The notes under the pieces: model-generated
What the model was told of the DNA's origin: nothing
Database searches by the model: none
The model's input: only the letters and a program-made list of their open reading frames with translations
Shown here: one piece after another, positions 8,609 through 17,398 of the stretch
Layout of the letters: every line of letters starts with the position of its first letter
Position numbering within the stretch: position 1 is the stretch's first letter
Program-made: the position numbers and the translations under genes
Assembly (NCBI RefSeq): GCF_001544875.2
Contig: NZ_FCOA02000004.1
Coordinates: 342,727-406,726, forward strand
Source: Caballeronia hypogeia
Lineage (GTDB): Bacteria > Pseudomonadota > Gammaproteobacteria > Burkholderiales > Burkholderiaceae
Direction: 5' to 3'
DNA length: 64,000 nucleotides

Positions 8609-9375
8609 GATCGGACCTTGTGTTTCGTTTCTTTCATGTTCGATGGTTGCTTGCCGTGAAAGGGCACGCGCTTCATCCACAAGCGCAGCGCCTGCCAGTG
8701 AATCCGCGCGATGACGCACGCGGCGAAGAACGGCTCCCTCATCAGCGTGCGCCATGCGAGCGCGCCGCTGAGCGGACGAGCAACGAGGCCGATCGCGGTG
8801 CGGATCAGAAGGCCGTCGCAGTCGTGGTAGTCGATCGACACGGACACATGATCGCCATGCCGCCGCACGCGAAACCGGTAGTCTCCGGTTACCTCGCAAA
8901 AGGGCGAGACGTGCAGCGTCTTGCGGCAGACGAGCACGGTGTCGTGAGCAATGGGCGCGTGATCCTGTGCGCTCAGCAAATACCCGCGATGCTCGCCGAA
9001 GGTGTTGCGCACATCGGCATAGAGCGCGCGCAGTGCGCCAGCGCGGTCATGGCAGAACCAGAAGCTGACCGGATTGAATGCGTAGCCGAAGACGCGCGGG
9101 ATCGTCAGAAGGTGGATCTCGCCATCGGCGGGAATGTGGGCATCGGCCAGGCGCGCGCGCATCCAGAGATCGAGGTCGCAGTCCTCGCGCGGCCCGTAGT
9201 CGCGCCGGAACAGGGCGAGCGGACGAATGCGGTCGATGCCGAACCACGGACGGCGCAGCGCATCGAGTTGCGCGACATCGCAACAGACGTAGCGAACCGG
9301 ATAGTCGAAGCGATGCCTCGCGGGACGCACGCGCTCGTGCATCACGCGGCCCGTCAGCCATTGCGCGGTCCTCAT
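8605..9375 (-). CDS. DUF1365 family protein
   Basis: This 256-residue protein opens with the family signature MRTAQWLTGRVMHERVRPARHRFDYPV and contains IPRVFGYAFNPVSFWFCHD, the most conserved stretch of DUF1365. The biochemical function is not established. It is nearly always found with an FAD-dependent oxidoreductase and a CFA-type methyltransferase, exactly as here, so a role in modifying acyl chains is likely. Overlaps of four bases with both neighbours (8605-8608 and 9372-9375) show tight translational coupling. Confidence 0.85.
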   Translation of the reverse strand: MRTAQWLTGRVMHERVRPARHRFDYPVRYVCCDVAQLDALRRPWFGIDRIRPLALFRRDYGPREDCDLDLWMRARLADAHIPADGEIHLLTIPRVFGYAFNPVSFWFCHDRAGALRALYADVRNTFGEHRGYLLSAQDHAPIAHDTVLVCRKTLHVSPFCEVTGDYRFRVRRHGDHVSVSIDYHDCDGLLIRTAIGLVARPLSGALAWRTLMREPFFAACVIARIHWQALRLWMKRVPFHGKQPSNMKETKHKVRS

Positions 9376-10679
9376 GGCACGGCCCACGCCGGCTGCACAC
9401 CGAAGTCGCGCGCCACGCGCAATGCCGATTTCAGCCCGTCCTCGTGAAAGCCGTAGCCGGTCCATGCGCCCGCGTACCAGGTGCGGCGCACGCCTTGAAT
9501 GTGCGGCAGACGCGTCTGCGCGTCGATGGCGGCGAGATCGAACAGCGGATGCGCGTATTCATAGCGGCCGAGCTCCGTGCCGGGCGCGGGTTCATCGAAG
9601 GGATTGAGCGTCACAATCACCGGCGTGCTGAAAGGCAGTGGCTGAAGCTGGTTGAGCAGATAACTCACGCAGACCGGCGTGCTCGAATCGCGCACATGTC
9701 CCGGGCGCGCGCCGATATAGTTCCACGCCGACCAGACCCGGCGGCGGCGCGGCAGCAGCGCCCGATCCGTATGGAGCACCGCGAGGTTGCGCTGATAGCG
9801 CACGGCGCTGAGCAGCGCGCGCTCCTCGTCGGATGCGTCGGCGAGCAGACGCAGGCTGGTCGGCGCGTGGGTGGCGAGCACGATGGCATCGAAGCGTTCG
9901 GGGGCGGCTGCATCGGTCATCACGATCACGCCGTCGCCAGCATCGCGGCGGCGCACGCTTCGCACCGGCGCGCGGGTGCGCACGTCGTCGAGCGTCCGCG
10001 CGATGCGCCGCACATACTCGCGCGCCCCGCCGACGACCGTCTTCCACGGCGGGCGCTGATTCACCTGCAAGAGCGCGTGATTGAGACAGAAGCGCAGGAA
10101 CGTGGCGGCGGGAAAGCGCAGGATGTCGTTTGCCCCGCTCGACCAGATCGCCGCGGCCATCGGGACCAGATAGCGGCGCTGGAAGTTCACGCCGTAGCCG
10201 CCTTCGACGAGCAGTTCACCTACCGAGCAGCGATTCACGCTCGCCTGCTCCAGGTGCGCGTGGGCCGATGCGTTGAAGCGCAAGATATCGCGCAACATGC
10301 CGAGAAAGGACGGCGAGAACAGATTGCGCCGCTGCGCGAACACGGTGTTGAGATTCGTGCCCGCCCATTCGAAACGTCCGTCGTCGAGCGAAACGGAAAA
10401 CGACATGTCGCTGCGATGCGCGGCGACGCCGAGCTCGTCGAACAATGCGACGAGGTTCGGGTACGTGAGGTCGTTGAACACGAGAAAGCCCGTATCGACG
10501 GGATGCCGCGCGCCGTCTGCTTCCACATCGACGGTATGGGTGTGGCCGCCGAGATAATCCGCCGCTTCGAACAGCGTCACGCGATGCGCGCGCGACAGCA
10601 GATACGCGCTCGCGAGACCGGCGATTCCCGCGCCGATCACCGCGATGCGCTGTCCTTCCCTTCGTTTCGATGCATTCAT
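9372..10679 (-). CDS. FAD-dependent amine-oxidase-fold oxidoreductase (lipid modification)
   Basis: This 435-residue NAD(P)/FAD-binding protein starts RIAVIGAGIAGLASAYLLS (GxGxxG) and continues with EAADYLGGHTHTV, the second half of the Rossmann signature. VDTGFLVFNDLTYPNL follows, typical of the clade adjacent to DUF1365. The end carries GAWTGYGFHEDGLKSALRVA, the usual FAD-contacting C-terminal motif. In Rhodobacter, as I recall, related genes in a sigmaE/ChrR-controlled set take part in making furan fatty acids from methylated vaccenate. The same kind of oxidation of membrane acyl chains is a reasonable guess here. Start MNASKRREG was chosen because the upstream extension has no family similarity. 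Confidence 0.82.
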   Translation of the reverse strand: MNASKRREGQRIAVIGAGIAGLASAYLLSRAHRVTLFEAADYLGGHTHTVDVEADGARHPVDTGFLVFNDLTYPNLVALFDELGVAAHRSDMSFSVSLDDGRFEWAGTNLNTVFAQRRNLFSPSFLGMLRDILRFNASAHAHLEQASVNRCSVGELLVEGGYGVNFQRRYLVPMAAAIWSSGANDILRFPAATFLRFCLNHALLQVNQRPPWKTVVGGAREYVRRIARTLDDVRTRAPVRSVRRRDAGDGVIVMTDAAAPERFDAIVLATHAPTSLRLLADASDEERALLSAVRYQRNLAVLHTDRALLPRRRRVWSAWNYIGARPGHVRDSSTPVCVSYLLNQLQPLPFSTPVIVTLNPFDEPAPGTELGRYEYAHPLFDLAAIDAQTRLPHIQGVRRTWYAGAWTGYGFHEDGLKSALRVARDFGVQPAWAVP

Positions 10680-10785
10680 GCCGGGCAGTCTCCTCGCGCT
10701 AGAAGGTCTCCTCGCGCCGCCTGGACGGGGCTGTTTTCGACAGATACGAAAGAGACGCGCGCGCGGATGCACGTGCGTTGCTTCG

Positions 10786-11391
10786 TTATTCGCGCTGGCC
10801 GGGACTTTGAAAGCCGGGCTTGCCGAGTTGTTCGGGCGATTGCGGCACACGCCTGAAACGCGCGATGTCGTAGCCCATTGCATCGAGGCGCGCGAGCAGC
10901 GAGCGATAGACGTCGTCGCCCATCGACGGTTCGCGTGAAAAGATCCAGCCGAGTTTCTTGTTCGGGTAACCGAGGATTGTGTAGCGATAGTCGGGATCGA
11001 CAAAGAGCGTCAGTTGCGTCACATGAATCGGCCAGAAGAGTTGCACGCTCCATTCGCCGCCCTCGCTGCCGGGCTTCACGGTATCGACGAAACGATGTGT
11101 CGTCTCCGGCTCATCGAAGCTGTTCTTGCGACCGCGAAAGACATCGTCGATCCTGCCGTCCGGGCGCTGCGACCACTCGATTTGCGTGCCGACGAAATCG
11201 CGCTCCGCGAAGTACGGAATATTGGCGATCACGTACCAGCGGCCCATGTAGCGCGGCATATCCACGGGCACGGTTTCGAGCGGCCGATCCGCTCGCGGAT
11301 TCGGATTCGGCGGGCTCGAACAACCCGTCAGCGCCACGACGACGCCGGCCGCCACCAGCACGATGACGATCGCGCGATGCGCGGTTCTCAT
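10786..11391 (-). CDS. Lipocalin (Blc-type) outer-membrane lipoprotein
   Basis: This 201-residue protein has a lipoprotein signal, MRTAHRAIVIVLVAAGVV..LTGC, with lipobox LTGC and the acylated cysteine at about 24. The mature domain carries the lipocalin signature MPRYMGRWYVIANIP near its start, and later PNKKLGWIFSREPSM and LDAMGYDIARFRRVPQ, as in bacterial lipocalin Blc. Blc binds lysophospholipids at the outer membrane, which fits the lipid-modifying neighbours. The ATG overlaps the stop of the upstream methyltransferase by four bases. Confidence 0.88.
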   Translation of the reverse strand: MRTAHRAIVIVLVAAGVVVALTGCSSPPNPNPRADRPLETVPVDMPRYMGRWYVIANIPYFAERDFVGTQIEWSQRPDGRIDDVFRGRKNSFDEPETTHRFVDTVKPGSEGGEWSVQLFWPIHVTQLTLFVDPDYRYTILGYPNKKLGWIFSREPSMGDDVYRSLLARLDAMGYDIARFRRVPQSPEQLGKPGFQSPGQRE

Positions 11392-12506
11392 GGGATCACC
11401 TTCATCGGACGCCTCTCGAACAGATAGTGCGCGACGCCCCATTCGCCGCCGCGCGCATAGCCGAACAATTCGGCGACCGCCATGTAGAACATGCGCCAGC
11501 GGCGGAACCAGACCTTGTCGGCATCGCCGTATACGCCATGAAGCATCGGCATGATGCGATCGCGCGCGGCGTCGAGCGCGGCGAGCCATTGATCGGCGGT
11601 GTGCGCGTAGTGCGAGCCGTTCACCCACCATTGACGCGTCACGCGCAGATCGTCCTGAAAATGCAGCAGCAACGATGCGGACGGCATCGTGCCGCCGGTG
11701 AAGAAATAGCGCGACATCCAGTCGCCGCCGTCGCGCGATGTGAAGTGATAGGCGAGGGTCTTATGAGCGAAGAGGTGGACAAAAAGTCTTCCGTCATCGG
11801 CGAGCCAGCGCGCTATCTTGGCGAGGAGCAGGCCGTAGTGCTTCATGTGCTCGAACATTTCGATCGAGAGTATGCGGTCGAACGGTGCTTCGTCGGGTGC
11901 GAAATCGAACTGGGCAATGTCACCCGTCACGACGCGCAGATTGCCGAGTCCCCGCCGCCGCGCCTGCGCTTCGATAAACGCGCGCTGCCCATGCGAATTC
12001 GACAGCGCGACGATTCGCGCATGCGGATAGCGCTCCGCCATCCACAGCGCGAGCGAGCCCCAGCCACAGCCGAGATCGAGAACGCGCTGGCCATCCGCGA
12101 GTTGCGAGCGCTCCGCATAGAGTTCGAGCATCGCGAGTTCGGCTTGTTCGAGCGTCTCGTCGCCGCGCGGATAGAAGCCGCACGAATACTTCAGACGGGG
12201 GCCGAGATGCGCCTCGAAGAACCCGTCCGGCAATTCGTAATGCTGGGCGTTGGCGGCTTGCGTCTGGATGGCGATCGGGCTCGCGCGCAGTTCCGCCAGG
12301 AATCGCTCGAAGGCTTGCGTGCGCAGCGCGTTGTCGTTCGCATGCTCATCCGTGAGACGCTGGCGGATCAGCATGCGCATGCCGGCGCGCACGAATACAT
12401 CAGCCACGAGACCACGCTCGCACGCGCGGATCAACCGGCTTTCGTCGAACGCGGGCATGTTGGCGGGCAGGGCGGGCGCTTCGCGGGCGGGGGTGTTCAT
12501 CGGCAT
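11388..12506 (-). CDS. CFA-like SAM-dependent methyltransferase
   Basis: This 372-residue protein is a second, divergent member of the CFA superfamily. The SAM motif VLDLGCGWGSLALWMAERYP lies near residue 143, followed by RILSIEMFEHMKHYG and FTGGTMPSASLLLHF. It lacks the canonical NIHAHYDIGN opening of true CFA synthases, having QHYELPDGFFEAHLGPRLKYSCGFY instead. This form usually sits next to DUF1295 proteins. An AAAGGA site five bases before the ATG at 12506 supports that start; an ATG two codons later is possible. The probable reaction is methylation of an unsaturated acyl chain; the product is unknown. Confidence 0.83.
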   Translation of the reverse strand: MPMNTPAREAPALPANMPAFDESRLIRACERGLVADVFVRAGMRMLIRQRLTDEHANDNALRTQAFERFLAELRASPIAIQTQAANAQHYELPDGFFEAHLGPRLKYSCGFYPRGDETLEQAELAMLELYAERSQLADGQRVLDLGCGWGSLALWMAERYPHARIVALSNSHGQRAFIEAQARRRGLGNLRVVTGDIAQFDFAPDEAPFDRILSIEMFEHMKHYGLLLAKIARWLADDGRLFVHLFAHKTLAYHFTSRDGGDWMSRYFFTGGTMPSASLLLHFQDDLRVTRQWWVNGSHYAHTADQWLAALDAARDRIMPMLHGVYGDADKVWFRRWRMFYMAVAELFGYARGGEWGVAHYLFERRPMKVIP

Positions 12507-12519
12507 GTCGATCCTTTGT

Positions 12520-13299
12520 TCACGCGCGCTTGCGCGGCCATGGAAACAGCGCGCTGGTCGTGCGCATGTAGTCGCGATAACCGTCGCGTGTCGCGGCCAG
12601 ATGGGCTTCCAGAACCGGAATACCCGATACCTTCAGCAGCAGCCATGCCATCAGCGCGGGCGGCGCGAGCGTGGCCCAGCCCCAGGGCAGCCCTATCGAC
12701 AGCGCCGCATAACCGACCCAATGCACGCATTCGAAGAAATAGTTCGGATGGCGCGAATAACGCCACCAGCCTGCCCGGCACACCTGTTGGCGATGCGCGG
12801 GATCGGCGGCGAAGCGTTTCAGCTGACGATCCGCTGCCGCTTCGCCCGTCACGGCGATGATCCATATCGCGACGAAGCCGGCGACGGCGATCGGGCGTGC
12901 GGCGTCACGCGCATAGGCAGGCACGACGAACGCGATGGCGAGCAGCATCGAAATCAAAGCCTGCAACTGGAAGAAGCCGAACATGTTGCGCGCGGCGTCT
13001 TTGCCCCAGCGCTCGCGAAATGCGCGATAGCGCGGGTCTTCCGGCTTGCCGTGATTGCGCCGCCACAGATGCCATGCGAGCCTTGCGCCCCAAACGGCGC
13101 CGCCCGCCGCGACACACACGCGATTGATCACCGCGCCCGTTCCGCACGCGGCGATGAAAAGCGCGGCCGCGCCCAACGATGCGGCCCAGACCGGATCGAC
13201 CATGCCGGCATTTTCCGTACGCAACTGCCAGAGCCACACGGCTGAAAACACCAGCACAAAACCGATGACGACGGCGATGACGGTGACGATGATGGGCAT
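12520..13299 (-). CDS. DUF1295 membrane protein, steroid-5-alpha-reductase-like
   Basis: This 259-residue polytopic protein has about six hydrophobic helices. The C-terminal CRAGWWRYSRHPNYFFECVHWVGYAA motif is the NADPH-contacting signature of DUF1295 and the steroid 5-alpha reductase / isoprenylcysteine methyltransferase-like fold. The end IPVLEAHLAATRDGYRDYMRTTSALFPWPRK is also typical. Members are thought to be integral-membrane reductases or methyltransferases of lipids. It lies 13 bases upstream of the CFA-like methyltransferase and so should be co-transcribed. Confidence 0.83.
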   Translation of the reverse strand: MPIIVTVIAVVIGFVLVFSAVWLWQLRTENAGMVDPVWAASLGAAALFIAACGTGAVINRVCVAAGGAVWGARLAWHLWRRNHGKPEDPRYRAFRERWGKDAARNMFGFFQLQALISMLLAIAFVVPAYARDAARPIAVAGFVAIWIIAVTGEAAADRQLKRFAADPAHRQQVCRAGWWRYSRHPNYFFECVHWVGYAALSIGLPWGWATLAPPALMAWLLLKVSGIPVLEAHLAATRDGYRDYMRTTSALFPWPRKRA

Positions 13300-13484
13300 G
13301 ACTGCTCCGCGAATACGCGTTCACCGAGCAATACGGATGCCGTGCATGAGCGGATGCAAGATCGAGTGGGCGAACGAAAAATGGACGTTCGCGAGGAGCG
13401 TGGGGCGCGGCGATGCAGATGTCGTTATTCGAAGTTCGACGACCGGCTGCGGACGGCGTGCAAAGACTGCAAAGACTCCGATCG

Positions 13485-14219
13485 TCAGGCCGAGTGCATC
13501 TGGCCGGTGGCGAGCACGGGTCCGGTAGGCGCGCCGGTCGGCGATCCGCCCGATGGTTCGTCCGATACCGCGAGCACGGCCTGCGCGCTCAGTTGCGCGA
13601 CGATCTCCGGCGGCAGCGTCATGGTCGCGGGCTGATCGGCGGGGAAGACGCCGAGCGCGATCGGCTTTGCGTTCGGCGGGATGAGCCACAGTTCCGTCGC
13701 GCGGTTCGCGGGAATCGTCACGTGCGCGGCCGGCACCACGACCATGCGCGCGTGCTGCAGGTCGACGGTCGCGGTCCAGTGCACGATGCCGTCCTTGCGC
13801 GCGATGGAGGCGACCATGTACTGACCCGGCGCGGCGGCCGTCGTGGGCGTCTGGAGAGGCTGCCGCATCACGCTGAAGGTCACGCCGAGCAGAACGAGCG
13901 CGGCAACGCTCGCGCCGACGGTGAGCCAGCGCCAGAAGCTCAGGCTGTCACGCCAGCGCACGCGCTCCGGCGCGACCGGCCGCGCCGACATGAAACCCAG
14001 GTCGCGGCGGATACGCGCCCAGACGCGCCCGGGCGGCGGGATCGCGTGACTATCTTCCGCGAGCGGCGCGAGTCTGTGCTGCCAGACCTCGAACGCTTGC
14101 TGCAACGCCGGATCGCGCGATACGTCCGCTTCGAGCGCCGCGCGTTCCGCTGCATCGAGCACGCCGAGCGCGTACTCGGCACAGCGCAGATCATCGTCGT
14201 CGCGAACGGGCGGGTTCAT
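13485..14219 (-). CDS. Anti-sigma factor, RskA-type
   Basis: This 244-residue membrane protein has a cytoplasmic sigma-binding N-terminus (RCAEYALGVLDAAERAALEADVSRDPAL) with the usual VWQHRLAPL helix. One TM helix lies near 94-113 (LTVGASVAALVLLGVTF). The C-terminus is an extracytoplasmic anti-sigma-K domain with the LWLIPPNAKPIALGVF motif. It would hold the neighbouring ECF sigma factor inactive until released, often by proteolysis. Its ATG overlaps the stop of the sigma gene (ATGA, 14216-14219). It lacks the HxxxCxxC zinc motif of ChrR-type anti-sigmas, so sensing must differ from the zinc-dependent singlet-oxygen case. Confidence 0.88.
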   Translation of the reverse strand: MNPPVRDDDDLRCAEYALGVLDAAERAALEADVSRDPALQQAFEVWQHRLAPLAEDSHAIPPPGRVWARIRRDLGFMSARPVAPERVRWRDSLSFWRWLTVGASVAALVLLGVTFSVMRQPLQTPTTAAAPGQYMVASIARKDGIVHWTATVDLQHARMVVVPAAHVTIPANRATELWLIPPNAKPIALGVFPADQPATMTLPPEIVAQLSAQAVLAVSDEPSGGSPTGAPTGPVLATGQMHSA

Positions 14220-14821
14220 TGTTCGAGGCAGCTCTTGAGTTGCATCAGGCTGCGGCGGATCCAGCTTTTCATCGTGCCGAGCGGCACGGCGAGCCGTTGC
14301 GCCAGCTCGCTATAGGTCGCGCCGCTGAAGAACGCTTCGCGGACTGCGCTCTTCTGCTGCGGATCGAGCCGATCGAGACAGTGTTCGAGCCGCCGGCGTT
14401 CCTCGCTCGATTCGGCAGCCGCGGCGGGTGTAGGCGCTTCATCGGCGACGTCGGGCGCACTGCTTTCGCCGAGCAGCTCATCGCGATGCTGCCGCATGCG
14501 GTCGATCGTGCGATTGCGCCCCAGCGCGATGAGCCATGTGATGGCGCTGCCGCGGGCCGGATCGAAGGTATCCGCGCGGCGCCAGGTGGTCGCGAAAACT
14601 TCCTGCAGGATGTCCTCGGCTTCGCCCCGGTCGCGGATCATGCGCACGATCACGCCGTACACGCGCGGCGAGGTCGCGCGATACAGCTCGGCGAACGCCT
14701 GCTCGTCGCCCTTCGCGACCTTCACGAGCATCTGGTTTACGCGCTCGCGCCGCAGCCGCTCGGTGTCATCGGGGACATCGGGGTCGACGTTCTCGGTGCT
14801 GCCTGAAGTGGTATCCGTCAT
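14216..14821 (-). CDS. ECF sigma-70 factor
   Basis: This 201-residue factor has region 2 (AFAELYRATSPRVYGVIVRMIRDRGEAEDILQEVFATTWRRA, then ITWLIALGRNRTIDRMR) and region 4 (LDPQQKSAVREAFFSGATYSELAQRLAVPLGTMKSWIRRSLMQLK). It belongs to the SigK/RpoE-like ECF group that pairs with RskA-type anti-sigmas. Start MTDTTSGSTE is preferred over an upstream ATG that would add an unrelated leader. The gene heads a minus-strand run of eight genes down to 7397, so it probably controls the lipid-modifying enzymes and itself. I could not recognise a convincing ECF promoter by eye in the upstream 115 bases. Confidence 0.9.
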   Translation of the reverse strand: MTDTTSGSTENVDPDVPDDTERLRRERVNQMLVKVAKGDEQAFAELYRATSPRVYGVIVRMIRDRGEAEDILQEVFATTWRRADTFDPARGSAITWLIALGRNRTIDRMRQHRDELLGESSAPDVADEAPTPAAAAESSEERRRLEHCLDRLDPQQKSAVREAFFSGATYSELAQRLAVPLGTMKSWIRRSLMQLKSCLEQ

Positions 14822-14935
14822 GGGGCAGATGTGCCGGGCTGCGATTCGGGCGGGTATGTCGCGCAATATAGCATCGCATTATCTGTCGCGTGTCCGCGCC
14901 GCCTCGTGTCGGACGACCACACGGACGGCTGCGCG

Positions 14936-15176
14936 TCAGGGTTCATTGCTGGTCGGTGCGTTACGGACGTTTCGCGAGTGTCCCGCGACATATGGGGCAA
15001 TGTTGTGCATCAGTTGATCCGCGAGCGCCTGAATGGCCTCTTCGCTTGCTCACCGCCGACAGCGTCATGCTCGTGCGATCGGCGGCGCGCGTCAGACTGC
15101 CGGTTTCCACAACGGCGATAAAAAGCCGCAGCGAATGCAGGTCGTAATGAAAGTAGCTCGTCTGATGTGGATTCAC
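14936..15176 (-). pseudogene. LysR-family regulator remnant (internal deletion)
   Basis: The first part encodes a LysR DNA-binding start (HSLRLFIAVVETGSLTRAADR, then SAVSKR). Directly after SKR, one base out of frame, the reading continues as EAIQALADQLMHNIAPYVAG and stops at 14936. The second piece looks like the last helix of a LysR effector domain. The whole is about 80 codons against the usual 300, so most of the recognition helix region and the effector domain are missing. It is best read as a deletion remnant with a frame change at the junction. It sits beside the MFS permease at 15214, which it may once have regulated. Confidence 0.65.
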
Positions 15177-15213
15177 GGGATCGTGCCGTGCCGCCACTGT
15201 AACGGAAACGCGC

Positions 15214-16509
15214 TCAGGCGTGCCGCGCCGCCAGTGAACGCCGGCTCGACACGAGCAGCAACAGGACGCCGACGACCTGCAGCGCCATCACCGGCGTCAG
15301 CGCAATGGCGAAGCTGCCCGTCTGCTCGCGGATCACCCCGATCAGATACGTGCCGGCGAAACCGGCGAGATTGCCGACCGCGTTGATCTGCGCAAGTCCG
15401 GCGGCAGCGGCCCTCGGCCCCAGACGCTCGCTCGACAGCGCCCAGAAGGGGCCCTTGAACGCGTATGTGCCAACGAGCGTGAGGACGAGACAAAGCACGG
15501 CGGGAGCGAGTTGCGTCGTCATCGTGCACACGCCCAGCGCGATGGCCGACAACGTGAGCGGCAGGGCCGTGCTCCAGACGCGTTCGCGCTTTTTATCCGA
15601 GCGCACGCCCCACCAGATCATCGCGACCGAAGCGACTGCGAACGGAAGCGCGTTCAGCCAGCCCGCCTGAAGGTTCGACAGCCCATAGCTCTTGATGATC
15701 TGCGGCTGCCACAAGGACAAGCCATTGCTCGCCGCCGACGTTCCCGCGTACACAAGCGAGAGCAGCAGTACTTGCGGATGGAACATGATGCGCCACGTGC
15801 GTTCATCGTGAACGGGCGCATCGAGTTCGCGTTGCGCGCGCTCGGTGGCGAGGGTGTTGTTCAGCCAGCGCTTCTGGTCGGCGTCGAGCCAGCGAGCATC
15901 GTTCGGTGTGTCGGGCAGCCAGAGAAATGTCACGAACGCGAGCAGCATCGCCGGAATGGCTTCGATGATGAAGAGCCATTGCCAGCCGTGCAACCCGCCG
16001 ATTCCCTGCATGTTGAGCAAAGCAGCGGAGATCGGCGAGCCGACGAAGCTCGATAGCGGCACGGCGACATAGAAAAAGCTCACAATGCGTCCGCGATGCG
16101 CCGCCGGAAACCACTGCGTCAGGTACAGGATGACGCCCGGAAAGAAGCCCGCTTCGGCAGCGCCGAGCAGGAAGCGGATCGCATAGAACGAATTCGGGCC
16201 GCTGACGAACGCCGTGAGACCCGATATCACGCCCCAGCTCAACATGATCCGCGCGATCCACTTGCGAGCGCCGAAGCGCTTCATCGCGAGATTGCTCGGC
16301 ACCTCGAAGAGGAAATAGCTGAGAAAGAACAGACCGCCGCCGAGCCCGAACACCGACGGACTGATGCCGATATCGCGGTTCATCTGAAATGCCGCGAAGC
16401 CGACGTTGACCCGGTCGATGAACGACACGAGATAGCAAACCATCAGAAAGGGCACAAGGATGGTGGTCACGCGCCGTAGCGTGGCGGGACCGATGTTGTT
16501 TGCTTCCAT
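15214..16509 (-). CDS. MFS transporter, anion:cation symporter type
   Basis: This 431-residue permease has 12 predicted helices and strong similarity in pattern to ACS-family transporters of tartrate, phthalate and sugar acids. Features include FIDRVNVGFAAFQMNRDIGIS in helix 1, GGGLFFLSYFLFEVPSNLAMKRFGARKWI (loop 2-3), and FLLGAAEAGFFPGVILYLTQWFP in helix 4. Start MEANNIGPATLRRV follows GGAG 11 bases upstream. It is divergent from a GntR/FCD regulator and a malate/tartrate-type dehydrogenase, so a hydroxy-dicarboxylic acid such as tartrate or a malate analogue is the likely cargo. This is inferred from context only. Confidence 0.85.
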   Translation of the reverse strand: MEANNIGPATLRRVTTILVPFLMVCYLVSFIDRVNVGFAAFQMNRDIGISPSVFGLGGGLFFLSYFLFEVPSNLAMKRFGARKWIARIMLSWGVISGLTAFVSGPNSFYAIRFLLGAAEAGFFPGVILYLTQWFPAAHRGRIVSFFYVAVPLSSFVGSPISAALLNMQGIGGLHGWQWLFIIEAIPAMLLAFVTFLWLPDTPNDARWLDADQKRWLNNTLATERAQRELDAPVHDERTWRIMFHPQVLLLSLVYAGTSAASNGLSLWQPQIIKSYGLSNLQAGWLNALPFAVASVAMIWWGVRSDKKRERVWSTALPLTLSAIALGVCTMTTQLAPAVLCLVLTLVGTYAFKGPFWALSSERLGPRAAAAGLAQINAVGNLAGFAGTYLIGVIREQTGSFAIALTPVMALQVVGVLLLLVSSRRSLAARHA

Positions 16510-16589
16510 GCGGCTGTGTCTCCTGTATTTTTCCGGTCGAGCCGGCACCTGCATGTCGATGAAGATAACGTGAAAATATCTTAACGTAT

Positions 16590-16603
16590 ACATTGTTGAA
16601 TGT
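16590..16603. promoter_or_regulatory. Inverted repeat, candidate GntR/FadR-type operator
   Basis: ACATT (16590-16594) and AATGT (16599-16603) are inverted around GTTG, in the 141-base gap between the divergent MFS and GntR genes. The gap is AT-rich compared with its flanks and also has GATAAC twice (16564 and 16604). The FCD-type GntR protein encoded at 16651 is the likely ligand. This rests on symmetry and position only. Confidence 0.4.
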
Positions 16604-16650
16604 GATAACTTATCGACTACGGATTTACACGGGCATGCGGGAGGCGATTC

Positions 16651-17355
16651 ATGACCACGGGTACAGCATCGTCGCGGGCACCGGAGAAAGAGCACGCGGC
16701 GGGCAAGATGAGCGCGACGGCTTACGTCGCGATGAGAAGAAACATTCTGGATAACGTCTGGACGGTCGGTTTCCAGGCAACCGAGATCGAAATCTCGGAA
16801 ATGCTCGGCATGAGCCGCACACCCGTGCGCGAAGCGTTGATGCGTCTTCAGCAGGAAGGGCTTATCAAGGTGACGCCGCGTCACGGCATGCGCGTGTTGC
16901 CCGTCTCGCCGGACGACATGAAGCAGATCTACCAGATCCTCACGTCGCTCGAATCGACGGCGGCAGAACTCGTCGCGGCGCGCGGCTTGAGCGCGGAGGA
17001 ACTGAAGCCGCTCAAACGCGCGAGCGAAGCGATGGACGAAGCGCTCGCCGCCGACGATCTCGACGCGTGGGCGCGCGCCGACGAGCAGTTCCACACGCAT
17101 CTGCTCGATCTGTGCGGCAACGAGATGCTGCGCGGCGTCGTGCTGAATTTCTGGGATCGCGCGCATCGCGCGAGGATGGTCACACTGCGCATCCGGCCGA
17201 AGCCGGTCAATTCGACGAAGGAACACGGCGCGCTGGTATCGGCGATTCGCAAGGGCGATGTCGCGAAGGCGGGCGCCGTGCAGCGCGCGCATCGCGAGCG
17301 CGCGGGCGAAGAACTGCTCGGCTTGCTCACACGCTTGGGACTCAGCGCGCTGTGA
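16651..17355 (+). CDS. GntR-family regulator, FCD (FadR) subfamily
   Basis: This 234-residue protein has an N-terminal winged helix (AYVAMRRNILDN, then EIEISEMLGMSRTPVREALMRLQQEGLIKVTPRHGMRV). The all-helical FCD effector domain follows, with the metal-ligand pattern DEQFHTHLLDLCGN and a later EHGALVSAIRKGD. Such regulators usually respond to small carboxylates. It precedes the dehydrogenase gene at 17399 by 43 bases on the same strand and is divergent from the permease, so it probably represses both units and is relieved by the transported acid. Confidence 0.88.
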   Translation: MTTGTASSRAPEKEHAAGKMSATAYVAMRRNILDNVWTVGFQATEIEISEMLGMSRTPVREALMRLQQEGLIKVTPRHGMRVLPVSPDDMKQIYQILTSLESTAAELVAARGLSAEELKPLKRASEAMDEALAADDLDAWARADEQFHTHLLDLCGNEMLRGVVLNFWDRAHRARMVTLRIRPKPVNSTKEHGALVSAIRKGDVAKAGAVQRAHRERAGEELLGLLTRLGLSAL

Positions 17356-17398
17356 AAGGCGTTCGAGGCATCACGAAACACATACTAAGGACCGGTCC

